Assembly (NCBI RefSeq): GCF_036178145.1
Contig: NZ_CP108067.1
Location: 4,278,001 to 4,342,000 of the forward strand
From: Streptomyces sp. NBC_00273
GTDB taxonomy: Bacteria > Actinomycetota > Actinomycetes > Streptomycetales > Streptomycetaceae
Length of the DNA stretch: 64,000 nucleotides
Direction of reading: 5' to 3'
The translations under genes were made by a program, and so were the position numbers. The notes beneath the pieces are model-generated. The model saw nothing but the letters and a program-made list of their open reading frames with translations, was not told the origin of the DNA and ran no database searches. Of the stretch, positions 16,037-24,532 are shown in pieces (within the stretch, counting starts at the first letter, position 1; every line of letters starts with the position of its first letter).

Positions 16037-17314
16037 TCAGGCGATGCGGTCCAGGACGATCGGGGTGGCCGAGAAGGCCGTGCCCGCCGGGGCGATGTCG
16101 TACGTGCCCGCCAGGGAGGCGAGGGCGTAGTCGAACTTCTCCGGGGTGTCCGTGTGCAGGGTCATCAGCGGCTGGCCCGCCGTCACCGTGTCGCCCGGCT
16201 TCGCGTGGAGCTCGACGCCCGCGCCCGCCTGCACCGGGTCCTCCTTGCGCGCACGGCCGGCGCCCAGGCGCCAGGCGGCGACGCCGACCCCGTACGCGTC
16301 CAGGCGGGTCAGGACGCCCGACTCGGGGGCGGTGACCACGTGCTGCTCGCGGGCGACCGGGAGGGTCGCGTCCGGGTCGCCGCCCTGGGCCGCGATCATC
16401 CGGCGCCAGTGGTCCATCGCGGAGCCGTCGGCCAGGGCCTTCGCCGGGTCGGCGTCCTTGATGCCCGCCGCGTCCAGCATCTCCTTGGCCAGCGCGATGG
16501 TCAGCTCGACCACGTCGGCGGGGCCGCCGCCGGCCAGGACCTCGACGGACTCGCGGACTTCGAGGGCGTTTCCGGCGGTCAGGCCCAGCGGCGTGGACAT
16601 GTCGGTGAGGAGCGCGACGGTCTTGACGCCCGAGTCGGTGCCGAGGCCGACCATGGTGCGGGCCAGCTCGCGGGCGTCCTCGATGTTCTTCATGAAGGCG
16701 CCGGTGCCGACCTTGACGTCCAGGACGAGCGAGCCGGTGCCCTCGGCGATCTTCTTCGACATGATCGAGGAGGCGATCAGCGGGATGGCCTCGACCGTGC
16801 CGGTGACGTCGCGCAGCGCGTAGAGCTTCTTGTCCGCCGGGGCCAGGCCGTCGCCGGCCGCACAGATGACGGCGCCGGTGGTGTCCAGGACGTGCAGCAT
16901 CTCCTCGTTGGAGAGCAGTGCGCGCCAGCCGGGGATGGACTCCAGCTTGTCGAGGGTGCCGCCGGTGTGGCCGAGGCCGCGGCCGGACAGCTGGGGCACG
17001 GCCGCGCCGCACGCGGCGACGAGCGGGGCGAGCGGAAGGGTGATCTTGTCGCCGACGCCGCCCGTGGAGTGCTTGTCGGCGGTCGGGCGGGAGAGGGAGT
17101 CGAAGTTCATCCGCTCGCCGGAGGCGATCATCGCCGCGGTCCAGCGGGCGATCTCGGTCCGGTTCATGCCGTTGAGCAGGATGGCCATCGCCAGCGCCGA
17201 CATCTGCTCGTCGGCCACGACACCGCGGGTGTACGCGTCGATGACCCAGTCGATCTGCTCGGGGCTCAGCTCACCGCGGTCCCGCTTGGTCCGGATGACG
17301 GAGATGACGTCCAT
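16037..17314 (-). CDS. deoA: thymidine (pyrimidine-nucleoside) phosphorylase
   Basis: 425 aa. Phosphorolysis of thymidine and deoxyuridine to base plus deoxyribose-1-phosphate, feeding the pathway that ends with deoC. The phosphate-binding KHSTGGVGDK sits near residue 81, the family signature SGRGLGHTGGTLDKLES near 110, and KIAEGTGSLVLDVKVGTGAFM near 165-185. AAGGAAG lies 7 bases before the ATG. The near-perfect operator at 17328-17339 lies directly in front of this ribosome site. A terminator separates it from cdd, so deoA is its own transcription unit. Confidence 0.95.
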   Translation of the reverse strand: MDVISVIRTKRDRGELSPEQIDWVIDAYTRGVVADEQMSALAMAILLNGMNRTEIARWTAAMIASGERMNFDSLSRPTADKHSTGGVGDKITLPLAPLVAACGAAVPQLSGRGLGHTGGTLDKLESIPGWRALLSNEEMLHVLDTTGAVICAAGDGLAPADKKLYALRDVTGTVEAIPLIASSIMSKKIAEGTGSLVLDVKVGTGAFMKNIEDARELARTMVGLGTDSGVKTVALLTDMSTPLGLTAGNALEVRESVEVLAGGGPADVVELTIALAKEMLDAAGIKDADPAKALADGSAMDHWRRMIAAQGGDPDATLPVAREQHVVTAPESGVLTRLDAYGVGVAAWRLGAGRARKEDPVQAGAGVELHAKPGDTVTAGQPLMTLHTDTPEKFDYALASLAGTYDIAPAGTAFSATPIVLDRIA

Positions 17315-17327
17315 GTGGTGCTTCCTT

Positions 17328-17339
17328 CTACGCGCATAG
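17328..17339. promoter_or_regulatory. nucleoside-regulon operator, copy 3 (deoA)
   Basis: CTACGCGCATAG, one mismatch from the perfect palindrome, 13 bases upstream of the deoA ATG and abutting its ribosome site. Confidence 0.7.
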
Positions 17340-17373
17340 AGAGGGGGAGGTGAGGGGTTCAGGAACGGAAGTA

Positions 17374-17411
17374 CGACGGCCCTCCGCCCCGGCAGGGGCG
17401 AAGGGCCGTCG
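17374..17411 (-). terminator. terminator after cdd
   Basis: 17-bp stem with a single mismatch (CGACGGCCCTCCGCCCC against its complement) and loop GGCA, directly past the cdd stop. It ends the ABC transporter-cdd operon. Confidence 0.85.
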
Positions 17412-17417
17412 GCACGG

Positions 17418-17816
17418 CTATCTCAGGTGGTCGGGCCCGAAGGCCTGCGGCAGCATCGCCGCCAGCGGGAGGACCCCGTCCGGGGTCTCCACCAGCAGCT
17501 CGTCGCCGCCGAATTCGTAGAGCAGCTGGCGGCAGCGGCCGCACGGGACGAGGATCTCGCCCTTGCCGTCCACGCACGTGAAGTGCGTGAGGCGGCCGCC
17601 GCCGGTCGCCTGGAGGGAGGAGACCAGCCCGCACTCGGCGCACAGGCCCAGCCCGTAGCTGGCGTTCTCGACGTTGCAGCCGGTCACGACGCGGCCGTCG
17701 TCCACCAGGGCGGCGACCCCGACCGGGAAGCCCGAGTACGGGGCGTACGCCCGGGTCATCGCTTCCCGGGCGGACGTCCGCAGGGCTTCCCAGTCCACCG
17801 TCGGGTCCGAGGTCAC
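17418..17816 (-). CDS. cdd: cytidine deaminase
   Basis: 132 aa, the homotetrameric type. Converts cytidine and deoxycytidine to uridine forms. Zn site: CNVENASYGLGLCAEC near 50-65 with the catalytic Glu in CAE, and PCGRCRQ near 90-96. YAPYSGFPVG near 20-30 is the substrate-binding segment. The GTG start overlaps the permease stop by 4 bases (GTGA), so it is translationally coupled as the last gene of the nucleoside-import operon: import followed by deamination. Confidence 0.94.
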   Translation of the reverse strand: MTSDPTVDWEALRTSAREAMTRAYAPYSGFPVGVAALVDDGRVVTGCNVENASYGLGLCAECGLVSSLQATGGGRLTHFTCVDGKGEILVPCGRCRQLLYEFGGDELLVETPDGVLPLAAMLPQAFGPDHLR

Positions 17817-19102
17817 TTACCCTCGCCCTTGCGGTAACGCATGCCGTCCGCCTTGGGCATCCGCAGCCGCTGCGCCGAGAGCGACAGCACCAGCAGGGTC
17901 ACGATGTACGGGGTGGCACTGACGAACTCGACCGGGACGCTTTCCGTGCCGAGGTACCAGATGAACACGCCGACACCGATGACGATGGCGATCGAGGAGG
18001 TGATCCAGCGCTTCTTGTACGCCTTCCAGGCCGCGATCGCGACGAGGACCGCGAACAGGAGCAGGAGCAGCGCGTGCACGGACTGGCCGCCGCTGCGCAG
18101 CTGCAGGGCGTCGGCGAAGCCGAACAGGCCGGCACCCATGGCGAGGCCGCCCGGCCGCCAGTTACCGAAGATCATCGCCGCGAGGCCGATGTAACCACGG
18201 CCGCCGGTCTGGCCCTCGTTGTAGATGTGCGAGGTGACCAGCGACAGGTAGGCGCCGCCGAGGCCGGCCAGACCGCCGGAGACGATCACCGCGATGTACT
18301 TGTACTTGTAGACGTTGACGCCCAGCGACTCGGCCGCGATCGGGTTCTCGCCACAGGAGCGCAGCCGCAGACCGAACGCCGTCTTCCACAGCACGAAGAA
18401 CGTGCCGACGATGAGGGCCACGGCGACGATCGTCAGCAGCGAGAGGTTGGTGACCAGGCCGCCGAGGATGCCCGCGACGTCCGAGACGACGAACCAGTGG
18501 TGCTTCTCGATGTCGGCCAGCCAGTCGGACAGGCCCGGCACGCTGAACGAGGTGATGCTGTCGGCCGGCGGCGACTGCTTCGGGCTGCCGCCGGCGGCCG
18601 CGGCCGCACCGGTGTTGAACCACAGCTTGGCGAAGTAGGTGGTGAAACCGACGGCCAGGATGTTGATCGCGATACCGGAGATGATGTGGTCGACGCCGAA
18701 GGTGACGGTGGCGACCGCGTGCAGCAGGCCACCGAACATGCCGCCCAGGATGCCGACGAGGACACCGAGCCAGGGGCTGGTCTGCCAGCCGGCCCAGGCA
18801 CCGAAGAAGGTGCCGAGGATCATCATGCCCTCGAGGCCGATGTTGACCACGCCCGCGCGCTCGGCCCACAGACCGCCGAGACCGGCCATGCCGATCGGCA
18901 CGGCCAGCGACAGGGCCGCGCTGACCTGGCCCGCCGAGGTCAGGTCCTGCGCTCCGGTGATGGCGCGCACGGCGGAGAGCGCGACGAGCGCGCCCGCGAT
19001 GATCAGCAGGATCACCGGGAGGGAGAGCCGGGTGCGGCCGCCCTTGCCACCGGCTGCCTTGGGGGCGGCGGGCGGCGGGGTGGAAGTCGCCGTGGCGGTC
19101 AC
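17813..19102 (-). CDS. ABC nucleoside transporter permease 2
   Basis: 429 aa membrane protein of the BMP/simple-sugar-type permease family. After a 27-residue Ala/Lys cytosolic leader, about nine helices follow. The family motif LWAERAGVVNIGLEGMMILGTF sits near 80-100, and LRSCGENPIAAESLGVNVYKYKYIAVI near 265-290 is the ATPase-coupling loop. The GTG at 19102 overlaps the upstream permease stop by 4 bases, so the longer open frame upstream is not used. It pairs with the preceding permease, the ATPase and the lipoprotein at 22014 for nucleoside import. Confidence 0.9.
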   Translation of the reverse strand: MTATATSTPPPAAPKAAGGKGGRTRLSLPVILLIIAGALVALSAVRAITGAQDLTSAGQVSAALSLAVPIGMAGLGGLWAERAGVVNIGLEGMMILGTFFGAWAGWQTSPWLGVLVGILGGMFGGLLHAVATVTFGVDHIISGIAINILAVGFTTYFAKLWFNTGAAAAAGGSPKQSPPADSITSFSVPGLSDWLADIEKHHWFVVSDVAGILGGLVTNLSLLTIVAVALIVGTFFVLWKTAFGLRLRSCGENPIAAESLGVNVYKYKYIAVIVSGGLAGLGGAYLSLVTSHIYNEGQTGGRGYIGLAAMIFGNWRPGGLAMGAGLFGFADALQLRSGGQSVHALLLLLFAVLVAIAAWKAYKKRWITSSIAIVIGVGVFIWYLGTESVPVEFVSATPYIVTLLVLSLSAQRLRMPKADGMRYRKGEGK

Positions 19103-20211
19103 GCCGACACCTCCGTCTGGTCGTTGGAACGGGCCTGGGCGGCGAGCTTCTCGCCGACCTGTCGCTGCTGGCGCTTGAGGCCGTAGCGGCGCACGAGTTC
19201 GTAGGCGATGACGACACAGAGGACGATGACGCCCTGCATGACGCCGACGATCTCCCGGTCGTAGTCCTGGAACTCCAGCTTCTGGCCGCCGCGCTCCAGG
19301 AAGGCCCAGAGGATCGCGGCGAGCGCGATGCCGATCGGGTGGTTGCGGCCGAGCAGGGCGATGGCGATACCGGTGAAGCCGATGCCGATGGGGAAGTCGC
19401 CGCCGAACTCGTACGAGTCGTTGAGCAGCGTCGGCATGCCGATCAGACCGGCCATGGCGCCGGAGATCAGCATGGCGGTGATGACCATCTTCTTGACGTT
19501 GACACCGCTGGCCGCGGCGGCCGTGTCGGACTGGCCGACGGTGCGCAGGTCGAAGCCGAAGCGGGTGCGGGCCAGCGTGAACCAGTACCCGACACCGGCG
19601 ATCAGCGCGACCACGACGAAGCCGTAGATCGGGGTCGGCGTGGTCGGGATCTCGAAGAAGTGCGAGGAGTCCGGCAGCGGGGTCGTGGCGACCTTGGTGC
19701 CGGCCTCGTCCAGGTGGCCGAGGCGGCCGGGCTGGAGGAGGTAGCCGATGATCGCGGTCGCGATCATGTTCAGCATGATCGTGGAGACGACCTCGCTGAC
19801 GCCGCGGGTGACCTTGAGGATACCGGCGATGCCGGCCCACATGGCGCCGACGATCATCGCGGTGAGGATGATCAGCGGGATCTGCACGATGCCCGGCAGG
19901 GTCAGCGCGCCGCCCACGGCGGCGGCGAAGAATGCGGCGAGGCGGTACTGGCCGTCGACACCGATGTTGAACAGGTTCATGCGGAAGCCGACGGCCACCG
20001 CGATACCCGCCAGGTAGTACGTCGTCGCCTTGTTGATGATGTAGACCTGGCTGTCCGACTTCACGCCGTACTCGAACATGATCCCGAAGGCGCTGAACGG
20101 CTCCTTGCCGGTCGCGGCCAGGACCAGGGCGGTGATCAGGAACGCGGCGACGATCGCGAGCAGCGGGGCCGCGATGCCCAGGAGCAGTCGCTCCTTGTCG
20201 ATCTTCTTCAT
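19099..20211 (-). CDS. ABC nucleoside transporter permease 1
   Basis: 370 aa, MKKIDKERLLLG start, eight to nine helices. FRMNLFNIGVDGQYRLAAFFAA near 77-98 is the BMP-permease signature. LRTVGQSDTAAAASGVNVKKMVITAML near 220-245 is the coupling loop, matching permease 2. It forms the heterodimeric channel with the next gene. Its ATG overlaps the ATPase stop by 4 bases, continuing the chain of coupled genes. Confidence 0.9.
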   Translation of the reverse strand: MKKIDKERLLLGIAAPLLAIVAAFLITALVLAATGKEPFSAFGIMFEYGVKSDSQVYIINKATTYYLAGIAVAVGFRMNLFNIGVDGQYRLAAFFAAAVGGALTLPGIVQIPLIILTAMIVGAMWAGIAGILKVTRGVSEVVSTIMLNMIATAIIGYLLQPGRLGHLDEAGTKVATTPLPDSSHFFEIPTTPTPIYGFVVVALIAGVGYWFTLARTRFGFDLRTVGQSDTAAAASGVNVKKMVITAMLISGAMAGLIGMPTLLNDSYEFGGDFPIGIGFTGIAIALLGRNHPIGIALAAILWAFLERGGQKLEFQDYDREIVGVMQGVIVLCVVIAYELVRRYGLKRQQRQVGEKLAAQARSNDQTEVSA

Positions 20212-21791
20212 CGGGCCTCGTCCTCCGGGCCGTCGGTGCCCTCAGGGCTCTCTTCGTGCTCAAGGTGTCCGGCGGCGGCACCGGTCATGGCCGACCCGAG
20301 CTCCTCCGGGGTGATGGTCGCCGGGTCCGCGTCCGCGACCAGCCGGCCGCGGTACATCACGCGCAGGGTGTCGGAGAGGCCGATCAGCTCGTCCAGGTCC
20401 GCGGAGATCAGCAGCACCGCCAGGCCTTCGCGGCGCGCCTCGCGGATCTGGTCCCAGATCTGCGCCTGCGCGCCGACGTCCACGCCCCGGGTGGGGTGCG
20501 CGGCGATCAGCAGCTTCGGGTTGTGGCTCATCTCGCGACCGACGATCAGCTTCTGCTGGTTGCCGCCGGAGAGCGAGGCCGCGGTGACGTCGATGCCCGG
20601 CGTGCGGACGTCGTACTCGCGCACGATCCGCTCGGTGTCCTTGCGGGCGGCCTTCAGGTCGAGGATCGGTCCCCGGGAGTTCGGCTTCTCGGTGACGTGG
20701 CCGAGGATGCGGTTCTCCCAGAGGGGGGCCTCCAGCAGCAGGCCGTGCCGGTGGCGGTCCTCGGGGATGCAGCCGATGCCGTCCTCGCGACGCTTGCGGG
20801 TCGGCGCGGCGGAGATGTCGTTGCCGTCGAGGGTGACCACGCCCTGGCCGGGGTGGCGCATTCCCATGATCGAGTCGACGAGCTCGGACTGACCGTTGCC
20901 CTCCACGCCGGCGATGCCCAGGACCTCGCCCTTGTGGATGGTGAAGGTGATGCCGTCGAGGACCGCGCGGACGACGCCGTCGGGGTCGACGGCGCTCAGC
21001 GACAGACCGTCGACCGTGAGCATCGGGACGTCCGTCACCGTGGACTCGCGGGTCTCCGGGGAGGGCAGCTCGGCGCCGACCATCAGCTCGGCGAGCTGCT
21101 TGGTCGTGATGTTCGCCGGGTCCGCCGTGCCGACCGTCGTGCCGCGCCGGATGACGGTGATGTCGTCGGCGACCGACAGGACCTCGCCCAGCTTGTGCGA
21201 GATGAAGATGACGGTGAGGCCCTCGGCCTTGAGCTCGCGGAGGTTGTCGAAGAGCGCGTCGACCTCCTGCGGGACCAGGACCGCGGTGGGCTCGTCGAGG
21301 ATCAGCGTCCGGGCACCGCGGAACAGGACCTTGAGGATCTCCACACGCTGCCTGTCGGCCACACCGAGGTCCTCGACGAGGGCGTCCGGGCGAACGCCCA
21401 GTCCGTACGCGTCCGAGATCTCCTTGATCTTGGCGCGGGCCTTGTCGCCGATGCCGTACAGCTTCTCGGAGCCGAGGACGACGTTCTCGAGGACGGTGAG
21501 GTAGTCCGCGAGCATGAAGTGCTGGTGCACCATGCCGACGCCGCGGTCGATGGCGTCGCCGGGGTCGTTGAAGACCACCTGCTCGCCGTCGACCGTGATG
21601 GTCCCCTCGTCCGGCTTCTGCATGCCGTAGAGGATCTTCATCAGGGTCGACTTGCCCGCGCCGTTCTCGCCCACGAGGGCGTGCACGGTGCCGCGGCGCA
21701 CGGTGATGTCGATGTCGTGGTTGGCCACGACTCCGGGGAAACGCTTGGTGATGCCGCGGAGTTCTACGGCGTTGGGACTGGAGGCTTTGAT
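20208..21791 (-). CDS. ABC nucleoside transporter ATPase (tandem NBDs), probable ATC start
   Basis: About 527 aa with two nucleotide-binding domains, as in BMP-type nucleoside importers. NBD1 has Walker A GENGAGKST and Walker B LILDEPTAVL. NBD2 has SLSGGNQQK and a degenerate Walker A (GVEGNGQSE), the usual asymmetry. The first standard start is the GTG at 21728, but that deletes the strand and A-loop segment AVELRGITKRFPGV conserved in ABC domains. In the same frame 21 codons upstream, GGAGAG sits 6 bases before an ATC codon at 21791, and no ATG/GTG/TTG exists between. I therefore place the start at 21791; 21728 is the conservative alternative. Confidence 0.88.
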   Translation of the reverse strand: MKASSPNAVELRGITKRFPGVVANHDIDITVRRGTVHALVGENGAGKSTLMKILYGMQKPDEGTITVDGEQVVFNDPGDAIDRGVGMVHQHFMLADYLTVLENVVLGSEKLYGIGDKARAKIKEISDAYGLGVRPDALVEDLGVADRQRVEILKVLFRGARTLILDEPTAVLVPQEVDALFDNLRELKAEGLTVIFISHKLGEVLSVADDITVIRRGTTVGTADPANITTKQLAELMVGAELPSPETRESTVTDVPMLTVDGLSLSAVDPDGVVRAVLDGITFTIHKGEVLGIAGVEGNGQSELVDSIMGMRHPGQGVVTLDGNDISAAPTRKRREDGIGCIPEDRHRHGLLLEAPLWENRILGHVTEKPNSRGPILDLKAARKDTERIVREYDVRTPGIDVTAASLSGGNQQKLIVGREMSHNPKLLIAAHPTRGVDVGAQAQIWDQIREARREGLAVLLISADLDELIGLSDTLRVMYRGRLVADADPATITPEELGSAMTGAAAGHLEHEESPEGTDGPEDEAR

Positions 21792-21905
21792 GGCGCACTC
21801 TCCAAGGACGGGAGCGTGGGAGGACGAGGCTGGGACGGGCTCGGACGAGGCGAGGAACGGGCGGGAACGCGGGCGCTGGTGGCGAAAGCTACCGTGCGAC
21901 CAGTC

Positions 21906-21923
21906 ATGCTACGCGCGTAGCAT
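21906..21923. promoter_or_regulatory. nucleoside-regulon operator, copy 4 (ABC operon), best copy
   Basis: ATGCTACGCGCGTAGCAT, an 18-bp perfect palindrome containing CTACGCGCGTAG (21909-21920), about 115 bases upstream of the ABC operon. The longest arms of the five copies; on the minus strand a possible -35 TTGAAC lies upstream. Confidence 0.8.
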
Positions 21924-21962
21924 TGGCAAAAATGTTCAACTGCCCGCATGCGTACACGGAAA

Positions 21963-21999
21963 GGGGCCCGGAGTGTCGGCCGAAGCCGTTCCGGGCCCC
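21963..21999 (-). terminator. terminator of the BMP lipoprotein gene
   Basis: 10-bp perfect outer stem GGGGCCCGGA / TCCGGGCCCC with a 17-base inner segment that can pair partly, starting 15 bases past the stop. It separates the lipoprotein gene from the ABC operon, which has its own operator. Confidence 0.8.
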
Positions 22000-22013
22000 C
22001 AGTGTGACCCGTG

Positions 22014-23054
22014 TCAGAGGGTCGTGGCGACCTTGATCTGGCCGTCGACGATCTTCTTCTTGGCCTCGTCCAGCTGGGCCTGGATGTCCTTGAGGTGGTC
22101 ACCCGTGGTCGTCAGCGAGACACCGTTCTCGGCCAGCGAGTAGGCGTGGGTGCCGGTCATCGGCTTGCCGTCCTGGACGGACTTGACGAGCTCGAAGACA
22201 CCGGTGTCGACGTTCTTGACGACCGAGGTCAGGATGGAGCCGGCGTACTTGGACAGGGCCGGGTCCTTGGCCTGGTCCGAGTCGACGCCGATCGCCCACG
22301 CGCCCGGCTTGGCGGCGACGGCCTCGATGGCGCCGGCGCCGGAGCCGCCCGCGGCCGAGTAGACGACGTCGATGCCCTTGTCGAGCATGCCCTTGGCGGC
22401 GGCCTTGCCCTTGTCCGGGGCACCGAAGCCGGACATGTCCGTACCGGTGGACAGGTACTGGATCTGGACGTTGGCCTCCGGCTTGGTGTCCTTGACACCC
22501 TGCTGGAAGCCGGCGGCGAACTTCTTGATCAGGGGGATGTCCACACCGCCGATGAAGCCGATCTGACCGTCCTTGGACTTCAGCGCGGCCGCGACACCGG
22601 CGAGGTAGGAGCCCTGCTCCTCGGTGAAGACGATCGAGGAGACGTTCGGCTTCTCGGAGACGGAGTCGACGAGGCCGAAGGTGGTCTTCGGGTACTTGGC
22701 CGCGGCCTTCTCGAGCGCGTCCTTGTAGGCGAAGCCGACACCGATGACGGGGTTGTAGCCGCCCTCGGCGAGGGAGACGAGACGCTGCTCGCGGTCGGCC
22801 GGGGTCTCACCGGTCTTGGCGGTGAGCTCCTTGGTCTCGACACCGAGGTCCGCCTTGGCCTTGTCCAGGCCACGCGCGGCAGAGTCGTTGAAGGAGTTGT
22901 CGCCACGGCCGCCGACGTCGTAGGCCATGCCGACCTTGACCTTGCCGTCGCCGGAGCCGGAGCTCTCGGTGGACGACTCGCCGCAGGCGGTGGCGGTGAG
23001 GGCGAGTGCCGCAGTCGCGATGGACGCGGAGAGGATCTTGGATACCCGGCGCAA
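22014..23054 (-). CDS. BMP-family nucleoside-binding lipoprotein
   Basis: 346 aa exported receptor (PnrA/Med type) that captures purine or pyrimidine nucleosides for the ABC importer next door. Lipoprotein signal with lipobox TATAC near residue 24. VGMAYDVGGRGDNSFNDSAARGL at about 41-62 is the ligand-binding opening of the family, followed by VIGVGFAYKDAL, IGFIGGVDIPLIKKFAAGF and YSAAGGSGAG. The TTG start at 23054 has AAGGGA about 8 bases upstream. The degenerate operator at 23117 overlaps a plausible promoter. Confidence 0.93.
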   Translation of the reverse strand: MRRVSKILSASIATAALALTATACGESSTESSGSGDGKVKVGMAYDVGGRGDNSFNDSAARGLDKAKADLGVETKELTAKTGETPADREQRLVSLAEGGYNPVIGVGFAYKDALEKAAAKYPKTTFGLVDSVSEKPNVSSIVFTEEQGSYLAGVAAALKSKDGQIGFIGGVDIPLIKKFAAGFQQGVKDTKPEANVQIQYLSTGTDMSGFGAPDKGKAAAKGMLDKGIDVVYSAAGGSGAGAIEAVAAKPGAWAIGVDSDQAKDPALSKYAGSILTSVVKNVDTGVFELVKSVQDGKPMTGTHAYSLAENGVSLTTTGDHLKDIQAQLDEAKKKIVDGQIKVATTL

Positions 23055-23116
23055 GAGGAGGGTCCCTTCGAGACTGACCGAAAGCGCCTCTTCTGGCGCT
23101 GGTTTCGCGGCGATCG

Positions 23117-23128
23117 TAACGCGCGTAG
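23117..23128. promoter_or_regulatory. nucleoside-regulon operator, copy 5 (BMP lipoprotein)
   Basis: TAACGCGCGTAG, two mismatches in one arm compared with CTACGCGCGTAG, 62 bases upstream of the start. On the minus strand it lies between TTTAAC and TACGAT, which could be -35 and -10. Confidence 0.6.
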
Positions 23129-23154
23129 ATGTCAGTTAAAGGCCCGTTCATCAG

Positions 23155-23763
23155 TCGTTATCGGATCGTCGCGAACCGGACAGTGACCGATCAGTAACGC
23201 TCGCACGCCCCGCCCTTGCATCCCAAGGGCTGGACTCGCCTGCACGACGGATCGTCGACGGTGTACCGAAGAGGACCGCCGCGCCGCGGCCGCCCCTCCC
23301 GCCGGCAGTCGCTCGGCAACCGCGGAGCCCGAAGCATCCCTCCCCGGCACGCGCCGCCGCACACGCGCCAGCGGCCTCGACACCGGTCGCGACGGGAGCT
23401 CTCGACACACCGTCAGGCCGCATCGGACGGAACTCTAAATATCGAGAATCAGCCATGCGCAACCTTTCATTGAACCGGCGAGCCTCAATGCGCAATGAAT
23501 GGATTCAGCCAATAGGCATAATTTCGCCAGCCTGTCTCAATCTCGCACTCATACGCATGACGTGAGGCGCGCCACACTATGAAAAATAGATTGACCACCC
23601 CCTGCTCCCCCGTGTCAGATGACCAAAGCAAGGGATCCGGATGGGCAAATCTTTACCCGAGGAGCATTTCCGCCCCGCTTAACACCTGCCGGGTGGACAT
23701 TTCCTCACGCCTGCACCATCGGTTTCCTGGGAGTCGACGAAACGCAAAAAGAGAAGCGGGGAA
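23155..23763. other. 609-bp intergenic stretch, AT-rich in its second half
   Basis: No convincing gene. From about 23430 the base composition drops well below the surroundings (aaatatcgagaatc, aataggcataattt). It contains two similar words, atgcgcaacctttcatt and atgcgcaatgaatgg, near 23455 and 23489. A 62-codon frame at 23579-23767 overlaps the next ATG by 4 bases but has atypical codons. It probably holds the promoter of the tandem secreted-protein genes. Confidence 0.5.
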
Positions 23764-24135
23764 ATGAAAAAGAAGTCGATCGTTCAGCTCGGTGCCGCCG
23801 CGCTGACCATCATGTCCGTGGGCGTCGGCTCGCCGGCCATCGCCGCGAGCCACACGTCGGCGGCTCCGGCCGCTGTCTCCGGCGCAAAGCCGGGGCCGCA
23901 GGACGCAAGCTGCAACACGTGGAAGACGAGCCGCGCACCTTGGGGCGGCTCCGCGTACTGCAGCGGCATGGCCTGGGCGGACAAGTTTCGCGTGAAGCTC
24001 ACGTGCATCGACTACCGCGGTCGGACGTTCAACGTCTACGGACCCTGGAAGCACACGAACGAAACCTCGAGCGCCACCTGCTCTTCCGACCCCAACGTCG
24101 GCGTCCTGAGCGTGTCCACCGAGGAATCCGCCTAA
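23764..24135 (+). CDS. small secreted Cys protein A of a tandem pair
   Basis: 123 aa precursor, family not recognised. The signal peptide MKKKSIVQLGAAALTIMSV ends near AIA|ASHTS. The mature part has four Cys in the pattern SCNTW, YCSG, LTCIDYRG, ATCSS. The next gene encodes a protein with the same Cys order and the shared words DKFRVKLTCID / DRFRVKVTCID and NETSSATC / GETSSATC, so the two are paralogues of a probably disulfide-stabilised beta domain. GCGGGGAA stands just before the ATG. Exported; possibly an inhibitor, toxin or matrix protein, but nothing in the sequence settles this. Confidence 0.7.
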   Translation: MKKKSIVQLGAAALTIMSVGVGSPAIAASHTSAAPAAVSGAKPGPQDASCNTWKTSRAPWGGSAYCSGMAWADKFRVKLTCIDYRGRTFNVYGPWKHTNETSSATCSSDPNVGVLSVSTEESA

Positions 24136-24168
24136 GACTTTCGTACAACCAAAATCGGGGAGAAAGAC

Positions 24169-24498
24169 ATGCACAAGGCCAAGATCGCCAGCCTCATCGG
24201 AATCGGAATGGCGGCCACGTCGCTCATTACCGCACCCTCCGCATCCGCAGCCACCAATGGCGCCGAAGCCATTAGCTGCGAGACCTGGCAGTCCGGCAAC
24301 ACGGGTTACGCCAAATGCACCGGCCTGTGGCCCTTCATCGACCGCTTCCGCGTCAAGGTGACCTGTATCGACTCCCACGGCACCCAGGCCGTCATCAAGG
24401 GCAGCACCAAGCAGAACGGGGAGACGTCGTCCGCCACGTGCCCCGGGGCCCCGAATGCGGGCATTTACAAGCTCGGATACGAGCACTGGCGCATCTGA
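24169..24498 (+). CDS. small secreted Cys protein B of a tandem pair
   Basis: 109 aa precursor and paralogue of the preceding gene, 33 bases downstream. The signal peptide MHKAKIASLIGIGMAATSL ends near SASA|ATNG. Four Cys occur at SCETW, KCTG, VTCIDSHG and ATCPG, with the ending GIYKLGYEHWRI. GGGGAGAAAGAC precedes the ATG, and the two ribosome sites look alike, so the whole unit including its leader was probably duplicated. Almost certainly co-transcribed with protein A up to the hairpin at 24533. Confidence 0.7.
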   Translation: MHKAKIASLIGIGMAATSLITAPSASAATNGAEAISCETWQSGNTGYAKCTGLWPFIDRFRVKVTCIDSHGTQAVIKGSTKQNGETSSATCPGAPNAGIYKLGYEHWRI

Positions 24499-24532
24499 TC
24501 CACCACTGAGCCCGCGCCTTCCTGGCCGCAGT

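Noticed and set aside
20260..21798. GTG at 21798 as start of the ABC ATPase
   Set aside because: It opens a different reading frame whose product is Arg/His/Pro-rich noise.
23579..23767. 62-codon frame overlapping the first secreted-protein ATG by 4 bases
   Set aside because: The overlap looks like coupling, but the codons are unlike the organism's, the product has no features, and there is no ribosome site.
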